From NCBI GenBank assembly GCA_049522565.1, contig JBEKNT010000325.1, positions 1 through 8,025 on the forward strand: 8,025 bases of DNA, written 5' to 3'. Below the pieces are notes generated by a model, which saw nothing but the letters and a program-made list of their open reading frames with translations, did not search any database and was not told where the DNA came from. The position numbers were made by a program, and so were the translations under genes. Shown one piece after another: positions 1-5,234 of the stretch. This DNA is from JASHVB01 sp049522565 (lineage in GTDB: Bacteria > Pseudomonadota > Alphaproteobacteria > Acetobacterales > Acetobacteraceae). Each line of letters starts with the position of its first letter. The stretch's first letter is position 1.

Positions 1-210
1 CCGTGTCATCCATGCGATGGTCATGTGCCGGCTGGCGCTGCGTTCATCCGAATGCGTGCTAACACGAGATCTGTCTTACGGTCGATACCATAACCTCCTG
101 CATATGCCGGCCCCGAGAGCCGCGCTACCACGGTGTGCTGGCCGATCCCCGGGGCCACGCGCGGCGGCTTCGCACCGCAAGAAAATCACGGCACACCAGA
201 GCACCAGGTC

Positions 211-239
211 AACCCGCCGGCGTGCTCTGCCGGTGGGTT
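211..239. terminator. Hairpin, possible transcription terminator after the methyltransferase
   Basis: An 11-base inverted repeat (211-221 against 229-239) encloses a 7-base loop. In plus-strand RNA every position pairs, counting one G-U wobble at 216/234. In minus-strand RNA the same position is a C-A mismatch. It lies about 50 bases beyond the methyltransferase stop on the minus strand, the right place to end that operon. Neither side has a U-run, so it is not a classic intrinsic terminator. GC-rich DNA forms hairpins easily by chance. Confidence 0.35.
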
Positions 240-256
240 ACCGGGCGCCGATGCAT

Positions 257-270
257 GGCGGTAAACCGCC
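257..270. repeat. Short perfect inverted repeat
   Basis: GGCGGT (257-262) and ACCGCC (265-270) are perfect reverse complements around AA. As RNA it would form a 5-base stem with a UAAA loop in the plus sense. It lies 17 bases past the methyltransferase stop and just before the larger hairpin at 211-239, so the two may act together at the operon end. No U-run follows. Confidence 0.3.
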
Positions 271-287
271 GGCTTCGCGCTCAGTCG

Positions 288-992
288 TCATGGCCGGCAG
301 AAGAACAGATGTCGCCGTTCGACGGTTGCAAAGGCATCGGTATCGGCCAGGACCTCGACCTCGGAAAAGCCCACATCCTTGAGAAAATTTGTAATCCAGG
401 TCTTAGGATCGGGTTCCATAGGCGGAAGGATGCGGGACCAGTCGTTGGGCGGGCGGTTTTCGTTCGACTGCCCCATATCGAACACGAGCCCGAGCCGCGT
501 GCGTTGCAGAATGGATGTCATGATCTGTGCTGCGTAATCGATGCCTTGCGCGTGGATGACGTGGTGCAGCACGGAAAGGAACAGGACCACATCGAAGCTA
601 GGGAGGGCCTCGATGAAGTCCACGCTGATCTGGCCGTAGAGGAACCCGGCCCCGGAAACGCCGTTCAAGATGCTGGTATTCTGCGCGATCGTAAGCCGTC
701 GCATATCCGCGTCGACACCGAGGCCAATGCAGCCGTGCCGTGCCGCCTGCTGCACGAAATAGCCCTCCGCACATCCGAGATCGAGCAGCGACTTCGCATT
801 CGTCCGTTGCAAAATGGTCTCTATGTGGGACCAGCGATCCAGGCAGGTCCGAGCGCCATCCGCCAGTTGGCGATCACCGATGCGAACCGGCTGATAGGCT
901 TCGTACGACCGCGCGAGCCGAGCGATAATAAAACGGTGCAGCGCCTTCCAATGGGAGGGAAACTGGAAATCCAGCCGGAGTTTGTCTGCCAT
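288..992 (-). CDS. Class I SAM-dependent methyltransferase
   Basis: This 234-residue protein would transfer a methyl group from S-adenosylmethionine to an acceptor, probably in the cytoplasm, as no signal peptide or membrane segment is visible. Motif I is LLDLGCAEG at residues 69-77, the glycine-rich SAM loop. The acidic residue expected at the end of strand beta2 is D94 in LGVDAD, and FDVVLFLSVLHHV (133-145) is the motif IV/post-IV region seen in many small-molecule methyltransferases. The ATG at 990-992 is chosen because AGGAG lies five bases upstream (998-1002). A longer in-frame reading to 1106 would overlap the kinase gene and lacks such a site. The gene follows the kinase after 44 bases, so the two are probably co-transcribed. 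The acceptor is not predictable: a sugar hydroxyl or amine is suggested only by the neighbours. Fold is certain, substrate unknown. Confidence 0.9.
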   Translation of the reverse strand: MADKLRLDFQFPSHWKALHRFIIARLARSYEAYQPVRIGDRQLADGARTCLDRWSHIETILQRTNAKSLLDLGCAEGYFVQQAARHGCIGLGVDADMRRLTIAQNTSILNGVSGAGFLYGQISVDFIEALPSFDVVLFLSVLHHVIHAQGIDYAAQIMTSILQRTRLGLVFDMGQSNENRPPNDWSRILPPMEPDPKTWITNFLKDVGFSEVEVLADTDAFATVERRHLFFCRP

Positions 993-997
993 TTGCT

Positions 998-1002
998 CTC
1001 CT
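998..1002 (-). promoter_or_regulatory. Strong ribosome binding site of the methyltransferase
   Basis: The minus strand reads AGGAG, then AGCAA, then ATG. This near-ideal Shine-Dalgarno and spacing fixes the methyltransferase start at 992. It is the best placed ribosome binding site in the window; the other genes of the cluster have weak sites or rely on overlap. Confidence 0.75.
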
Positions 1003-1006
1003 GAGA

Positions 1007-1020
1007 GGGCGAGGTCGCCC
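1007..1020 (-). repeat. Perfect inverted repeat between kinase and methyltransferase
   Basis: The plus strand has GGGCGA (1007-1012), two bases, then TCGCCC (1015-1020), a perfect 6-base palindrome. In the minus-strand mRNA it lies in the 44-base gap between the kinase stop and the methyltransferase ribosome binding site, ending four bases before AGGAG. It could influence mRNA stability or ribosome access. No U-run follows, so it is not an obvious terminator. Chance occurrence is possible. Confidence 0.35.
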
Positions 1021-1036
1021 GACCGGACCTGGTTGA

Positions 1037-2245
1037 TCACGTGCGCTGCGACGCGAGCCACTCGCAGACGGCAGCGCCGGGCGCCAACACGATGTCGCTG
1101 AGCCACGTATCAAAGCGGCTCGGACGAGGTTCGATCGAGCCGCGGGCGATCAGGCCGAGCCATTCCACAATACCCATCCACTGGAACAGCGTCCGATCTA
1201 CCTTGAAGAGCGCGCACGCATGGTCGAAAAGCATGCAGAGGTACTCGTCATCGCCGAGCCATATCTGCGGCAGCAGGGCAGAAACCGGGACGCGGCGATG
1301 CATCGCGACGCTTGTCATGATGAGATGGATCGCATCGAGCAGCGGTAGACCGTGTCCGTCGTACCATTCCCAATCGATCACCCCGGTCACGCAAGACAGA
1401 TCTTCCTTGAAGCATAAATTTCCCAGCCAAAGGTCTCCATGCATGGGCACGGACCACAGCCGCATTGACGGCGCCCACCGTTCGACCGCTGCACAGGCCG
1501 TTGCTATGAATTCCTTGCCCTGCTGCCCGACGGTGCCAAGCATGTCGTTCAGCGCCGCAGGAACCAGGCTGGTGCGGCACGCCTCCTCGCGTTCCTGCCC
1601 CACCCGGTGGAGGGAAACGGCGATGTTCAGCCCGGCGATGATCGCGGCGGTCAACTGATTCCCCGAGAGCAAAATCGGATCGAGGAACCTTCCTTCAGTC
1701 CTGGACTGTACCAGGTGGGTTTCGCTTACGGTCAGCAATTCCGGCAGCAAACGCGCGAGATCCGTATCCGCTAATTCGGAGCGCGCAAATGCCAGACCAT
1801 GCTGGTAGCGCATGATCTGGTCGTATGAACTCTTGCTTGTCGGCAGGTGAACAACGGCTGGACGGCCTGCGACGTGGCCGAATATCACCACTCCGCCATT
1901 CAACGAGACAATGGCGTGGCAGCGATCTGAGGGGTCCAGCCCGGTCCGGCAGAAAAATTTGGCGAGAGGGTTGTGAGCTTCGCGTACCCGGCCCAGCCAG
2001 AACACTGGCGTACGCTGCATGAGCAATCGCAAGACGGGCCCGGCCCCGCTACTGATCGCCAATGCCAGGTCGCTTCCCCGCCCATTCAAGGCGTTCCCGG
2101 ATGCAAAGATGTGCCGTCCGGTCAATCCACGTAGCGCCGCGACTCCACCCCGGATAAACCATCGACGATTCCTGGTCGACATCCGAGAGCGTGATCCGTC
2201 GAAGCCGGTTATATCGGTGATTATTTCGTCAATCCTGCCCATCAT
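1037..2245 (-). CDS. APH/choline-kinase-fold phosphotransferase
   Basis: This 402-residue protein has the signature of the aminoglycoside phosphotransferase/choline kinase superfamily, which moves the gamma phosphate of a nucleotide onto a hydroxyl of a small molecule. The catalytic loop is HGDLWLGN (residues 269-276), with D271 as the expected catalytic base and N276 as a metal ligand. The second metal site is IDWE, with D291. The roughly 200 residues before the loop are less conserved, as is usual in this superfamily, so the nucleotide-binding lysine cannot be placed with confidence. The start uses the first of two adjacent ATG codons (2240-2245). The upstream GGTGGA is weak and close, so the second ATG fits it slightly better. 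A decayed reading frame runs 17 bases into this gene. The context (methyltransferase 44 bases downstream, sugar enzymes upstream) suggests a sugar, amino alcohol or lipid-linked acceptor. Antibiotic resistance is possible but has no specific support. Confidence 0.85.
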   Translation of the reverse strand: MMGRIDEIITDITGFDGSRSRMSTRNRRWFIRGGVAALRGLTGRHIFASGNALNGRGSDLALAISSGAGPVLRLLMQRTPVFWLGRVREAHNPLAKFFCRTGLDPSDRCHAIVSLNGGVVIFGHVAGRPAVVHLPTSKSSYDQIMRYQHGLAFARSELADTDLARLLPELLTVSETHLVQSRTEGRFLDPILLSGNQLTAAIIAGLNIAVSLHRVGQEREEACRTSLVPAALNDMLGTVGQQGKEFIATACAAVERWAPSMRLWSVPMHGDLWLGNLCFKEDLSCVTGVIDWEWYDGHGLPLLDAIHLIMTSVAMHRRVPVSALLPQIWLGDDEYLCMLFDHACALFKVDRTLFQWMGIVEWLGLIARGSIEPRPSRFDTWLSDIVLAPGAAVCEWLASQRT

Positions 2246-2584
2246 TCCACCATATCGGTCGACTGGGACTCCCGTTCAGAAGATTGCGGTGGCGTTCGAG
2301 GCGCGGAGCGATGAGGATACTTTCCAGCCTGGCAGGTAACCGCAAGCCGCGCGTGTTGGCCATCGCCAACAGACACAGCCTGCCGTATTCGCGTGAGTGT
2401 GGTGGTGTCGGTGCAACTGCAAACTCAAGTGCGTTCAGCCTCTGGTGTATTTCCCCAGGTCATTCCTGGCGTGCTCCATAAGGACCCGGGTGCAAAGCCT
2501 GATTGATGGTGCCTGCCATCGGACCAGCTTGTCCGCGGCAGCATTTTTGTTGACGAAAAGCAAGGGGGATACGTCGACATCCAC
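2229..2584 (-). pseudogene. Probable decayed, frameshifted gene remnant
   Basis: Two minus-strand frames join into one protein-like reading. From 2584 to about 2458 the frame gives a stretch including LVRWQAPSIRLCTRVLMEHA, with mostly G/C-ending codons, and then runs to a stop at 2435. Shifting frame at the GGGG run (plus 2453-2456) lets it continue as GEIHQRLNALEFAVAP, then HSREYGRLCLLAMANTRGL and LPARLESILIAPRLERHRNL, to a stop at 2229-2231, inside the kinase start. The downstream frame alone opens after a TGA at 2460-2462, and its first ATG (2363) has no ribosome binding site. The amino-acid mix is far more natural than in the arginine-rich shadow frames of this region. I do not recognise the family. 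A sequencing error at the G-run would turn the remnant into an intact small gene overlapping the kinase by 17 bases. Confidence 0.35.
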
Positions 2585-2887
2585 ACCGCGCAGGCGCCTG
2601 GTCGCCCGATGGTCGGGCGGGGCGGCCGTCGCGCGTCTGGTTGCGGGCGCCCGCTCTCCTTTGCTCACGATACACCACGATTTAGACTGCACTTTCTATC
2701 GCGCGGCCGCTTGTGGGGCAAGGGCCGTCAGGTCTGTCTTCACGCAGCATAGCCTCGGATTGGCTTTGGTAATGGTGTCGTGTTTACCGTCGGAGCCGAT
2801 CTGTTGCAGTCCGATACAATTTTCCCCTCGGCTGGTGTGTCACCGGAACACTGCCGGATAATGTCATTCCCGGTTGTGACTGACGCG
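2585..2887. other. Intergenic stretch, no supported gene
   Basis: Nothing here reads as a convincing gene on either strand. The long plus-strand frame covering 2397-2861 has an irregular composition rich in cysteine and arginine and no ribosome binding site. The region is less GC-rich than its surroundings, with AT-rich patches near 2680-2700 and 2810-2825. That would suit a promoter for the kinase-methyltransferase pair, but I could not match a confident -35/-10 pair on the minus strand. Confidence 0.4.
2839..2880 (-). terminator. Imperfect inverted repeat after the epimerase gene
   Basis: GTCACCGG (2839-2846) faces CCGG plus GTGAC (2870-2880), with a two-base TT bulge. The loop of about 23 bases contains a further CCGG. 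It starts eight bases beyond the epimerase stop on the minus strand, where a terminator or mRNA 3'-end stabiliser would be expected. No U-run follows directly, so the call is weak. Confidence 0.25.
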
Positions 2888-4030
2888 CTAGGGCGCCGTT
2901 ACAAGGGCGTGAGTAGCCTCCAGCCAGGTTCGCGTAACCGCCGCTCCGGCCGCAAAGTCATAATTCGGCTTCCAATCCATGACCATCTTGGCGAATTCGT
3001 TCGAAAACTCGAGATGGAAGTCCTCGCGGACGATCCGGCCCGCATCCGGCCAAACGGGCTGCGAGATACCACGAACACCACTGCTCGCCTCGCCCTTGAG
3101 CGTCCTCACCTGATCGGCTGACAGAAACTTCTTCAACTTTGCCTTTGTCCAGGTGATCGCCGATCGGAACGCCGGGACGCTGCCGAGTTGATCGTGAAAA
3201 TCCCCGGATGCCGCCAGCCGCTTGATCGCCGCAATATTCGTTCGCAGCGACGGCTTCACGGCATCCCAGTGAGCGCGTGCCTCCCGGGCCGAGACGTTGC
3301 TGACCGATGGAGGCGGTTCCACCATGTTCGCGAAGGTCAGGTTGAACTCCCTCCAGGTCACGGCGTGGTCGGCATTGACGAACATCGCCTTGCCCAGCGC
3401 GGCGTCGCTGTGCAATGCCGCATATATCGCGTCGCATACGTCGTCCACATAGACGGCGTTGCAGAGTCCTGCGCCCTCGTCGATCAGGCTGATCGCGCCG
3501 CCGCGCGCATCCTTCACAACGCGCGTTACGAACGGACTGTACGGACCGTAGACGACGGTAGGACGCAGGATGACGCCCGGCAGACCCTGGTCGATCGCCT
3601 TCTGCACGACCTTCTCGGCCGCGGCCTTGGCGTCGGAGTAGCTCTCACCGTAGTGCTTGATGGTGGCGGTCGCCTCACGCGCGCATTCTGGTCCCGGAGT
3701 CGGACCATGCACCGCCATCGAGCTGATATGAACCAGGCGCTTGACGGCTGCCGCACGGCACGCGGACACCAGCGTCTCTTCGGCTCTTCGCGCGCCGCCG
3801 AACGCCAGATGCACCACGGCGTCGCAACCCGACAGAGCGGCGGCCAGGCTTGCCTGGTCGGCCAGGTCGCCTGCAACCATTTCGGTGCCCAGTCGGGCAA
3901 TGCGCGCCGCCCGGCTGAAGTTCCTCACCAACGCACGGTGCGGCAAATGGTATTGCAGTGCGAGTTTCTCGCAGAGCCGGGAGCCGATGAACCCCGAGGC
4001 GCCGGTGATCAGGATTCGTGCGTAGCGCAT
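2888..4030 (-). CDS. NAD-dependent epimerase/dehydratase (extended SDR)
   Basis: This 380-residue protein belongs to the extended short-chain dehydrogenase/reductase family, which includes nucleotide-sugar epimerases, dehydratases and reductases. The N-terminus has a Rossmann fold with GASGFIG (residues 10-16). D55 in AGDL is the usual adenine-side residue. S103/S104, Y131 and K135 (YSDAK) give the Ser-Tyr-Lys catalytic set, and RPTVVYGP (156-163) is the conserved loop after it. About 110 residues beyond the usual core (from about 270 on) make it longer than the common 310-340-residue members and include a lysine-rich segment. The ATG at 4028-4030 is preceded by GGGGA at four bases. A longer reading from a TTG at 4057 has no comparable site. 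It overlaps the end of the oxidoreductase gene by 22 bases, so the two are translated together. It probably acts on a nucleotide sugar, but the exact reaction cannot be told. Confidence 0.9.
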   Translation of the reverse strand: MRYARILITGASGFIGSRLCEKLALQYHLPHRALVRNFSRAARIARLGTEMVAGDLADQASLAAALSGCDAVVHLAFGGARRAEETLVSACRAAAVKRLVHISSMAVHGPTPGPECAREATATIKHYGESYSDAKAAAEKVVQKAIDQGLPGVILRPTVVYGPYSPFVTRVVKDARGGAISLIDEGAGLCNAVYVDDVCDAIYAALHSDAALGKAMFVNADHAVTWREFNLTFANMVEPPPSVSNVSAREARAHWDAVKPSLRTNIAAIKRLAASGDFHDQLGSVPAFRSAITWTKAKLKKFLSADQVRTLKGEASSGVRGISQPVWPDAGRIVREDFHLEFSNEFAKMVMDWKPNYDFAAGAAVTRTWLEATHALVTAP

Positions 4031-5076
4031 GACGTCCCCAGGCCGGCTTGCACCCAAGGCTGCGGCATGGGCTGACGTACCGCATACGCCTGTTCGATGA
4101 TTTGCAGCGGCAGGAGAGTCGACGCCGCAGGCGTAATGGGCGGCCGCCGCAACCGTACCGCTGCCGCGAAGTCCTCGAGCTGCGCCGCGTACGGGTTGGC
4201 GGAGCGGAAGGGCAGCGTCATCCCATCAGCCGTCATGTGCATCGTCAGGCGTTCGCCGCCCACCTGTTGCTGCACGATGACAACATCGCGCTGCGCGAAG
4301 CGCGCTTCCGCCTGGCCCTTGCTTCCCACGACACGAACGCTGTTGCGCAACTCGTGCGTCCAGCTTGTGGCGACGGTGCAGGGAACCGGCCGGCCGCCGA
4401 TCTCGATGCTGCCGGTGATGACGCCGTTCGCCTCCACACCACCGTAAGAATCATCCTGATATTGTATTTGACGCACTTCGCCAAATAGCCAGACCACGAG
4501 ATCCAGGACGTGGATACCACCATCGAAGGTGACGCCTCCAGCGGTCAGGTTTCGGTCGAAATACGCTCCCGACGACATCGGCCATCCCAGGATATTGCCG
4601 AACGTGGCCTCCACCGACTGGATCTCTCCCAGATAGTCCAACAACAACAGCCGGCGCAGGATCCAGAAGTTTATCTGGCACCGGCACCACTGTCCGACCG
4701 CCACAATGCGATCCGCCTGCTGCGCCGCTTGCACGATCCTGACCGCATCCGCGTGATGCATGGCGATTGGCTTCTCGCACAGGACATCCATGCCCATGCG
4801 CAGCAATTCGAGCGTCACCGGCAGGTGATAGCGTGGCCAGACACAGACGATGGCCGCATCAACCTGCCCTGCGAAATCGTCGATCTTGGTGGTAACCTCG
4901 GCATGCAAGCCATATAGCTTGCGTGCCTCCTCTGCCGTCTTGAGATTTTGGTCGCATAGATATCGAACCTCATAGTGCGGCAGGGTATCGAGTGCCTTCA
5001 GATGACATAGTCGTGCCACCGCTCCGCAGCCGACGATGCCCAGTCGGATGGGTTGCTCGATGGTGGCTGCCATCAT
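4009..5076 (-). CDS. Gfo/Idh/MocA-family NAD(P)-dependent oxidoreductase
   Basis: This 355-residue protein has the two-domain layout of the family. An N-terminal Rossmann domain has GIVGCGAVA (residues 13-21). The EKP motif (101-103) carries the catalytic lysine K102. The C-terminal alpha/beta domain opens with GGVTFDGGIHVLDLVVWLFG (180-199), in which H189 and D192 match the conserved His and Asp of the substrate site. Members oxidise or reduce a hydroxyl/keto group of sugars, inositols or nucleotide sugars. The start is one of two adjacent ATGs (5071-5076); the first overlaps the stop of the upstream 53-codon ORF as ATGA. The ribosome binding site is weak, which fits translational coupling. 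A longer frame to 5259 lacks family similarity in its extra N-terminus and would overlap the fusion gene. Pairing with an SDR enzyme is common in nucleotide-sugar pathways, so a 3-keto or amino-sugar route is possible but not proven. Confidence 0.92.
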   Translation of the reverse strand: MMAATIEQPIRLGIVGCGAVARLCHLKALDTLPHYEVRYLCDQNLKTAEEARKLYGLHAEVTTKIDDFAGQVDAAIVCVWPRYHLPVTLELLRMGMDVLCEKPIAMHHADAVRIVQAAQQADRIVAVGQWCRCQINFWILRRLLLLDYLGEIQSVEATFGNILGWPMSSGAYFDRNLTAGGVTFDGGIHVLDLVVWLFGEVRQIQYQDDSYGGVEANGVITGSIEIGGRPVPCTVATSWTHELRNSVRVVGSKGQAEARFAQRDVVIVQQQVGGERLTMHMTADGMTLPFRSANPYAAQLEDFAAAVRLRRPPITPAASTLLPLQIIEQAYAVRQPMPQPWVQAGLGTSCATHES

Positions 5077-5234
5077 GCGGCACTCTGCATCGGGGCCGCG
5101 GCGATGCCCCGGTCCGACACCCGCCGCGGCGCAAAGCCATTCATTGCCAGGCCGTCCGGCGCGGTCATGAGTGCAAGCATCGCGCCGGCTCTCCGGCAGC
5201 CGATCGCCCGCGGCGAGGGATTCGACCGGCTCAC
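5073..5234 (-). CDS. Candidate 53-residue ORF coupled to both neighbours
   Basis: A GTG at 5232-5234 opens a 53-codon frame ending in TGA at 5073-5075. The start overlaps the stop of the fusion gene as GTGA, and its stop overlaps the first ATG of the oxidoreductase as ATGA, so the three frames form an unbroken chain. No strong ribosome binding site precedes the GTG; termination-reinitiation would have to drive it. Internal ATGs at 5180 and 5168 could give shorter products, and GGAGA lies about ten bases before the first of these. The product begins MSRSNPSPRAIGC and contains LMTAPDGLAMNGFAPRRVSD. It is basic, rich in Ala and Met, and has no clear membrane helix or known motif. I do not recognise it. 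It could be a real small protein, a spacer that keeps ribosomes on the mRNA, or chance in GC-rich DNA where stops are rare. Confidence 0.4.
   Translation of the reverse strand: MSRSNPSPRAIGCRRAGAMLALMTAPDGLAMNGFAPRRVSDRGIAAAPMQSAA

Larger units (their letters stand above)
1..287. other. Region downstream of the methyltransferase, no supported gene
   Basis: I see no convincing gene between the window edge and the methyltransferase stop. Plus-strand reading frames here are arginine-rich shadows without a plausible ribosome binding site. On the minus strand a perfect AGGAGG (94-99) sits only two bases before an ATG (89-91), but that frame closes after ten codons (MVSTVRQISC, stop 59-61). Another minus-strand ATG at 22-24 is open to the edge (MTIAWMTR) but has no ribosome binding site. 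The stretch also holds two inverted repeats, listed separately, that could mark the end of the operon. Confidence 0.5.

Noticed and set aside
135..1004. A 289-codon plus-strand ORF across the methyltransferase
   Set aside because: It lies antisense to a gene with clear SAM motifs and a strong ribosome binding site. Its own translation shows no family motif, so it is a shadow frame common in GC-rich DNA.
993..1106. N-terminal extension of the methyltransferase by 38 codons
   Set aside because: It is arginine-rich, overlaps the kinase gene and lacks the strong ribosome binding site found at 998-1002.
1037..2245. Antibiotic-resistance aminoglycoside phosphotransferase
   Set aside because: The HGD...N and IDWE motifs define only the fold. 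No feature points to aminoglycosides, and the sugar-enzyme neighbourhood favours a metabolic acceptor.
2397..2861. A 154-codon plus-strand ORF in the gap between epimerase and kinase
   Set aside because: Cysteine/arginine-rich irregular composition, no ribosome binding site, and a better protein-like reading on the minus strand in part of the same stretch.
2585..2887. A sigma-70 type promoter for the kinase-methyltransferase pair
   Set aside because: AT-rich patches exist, but I found no -35/-10 pair with acceptable spacing and match on the minus strand.
3188..4075. A 295-codon plus-strand ORF antisense to the epimerase
   Set aside because: The minus strand has the full SDR signature. The plus-strand reading is an Arg/His-rich shadow.
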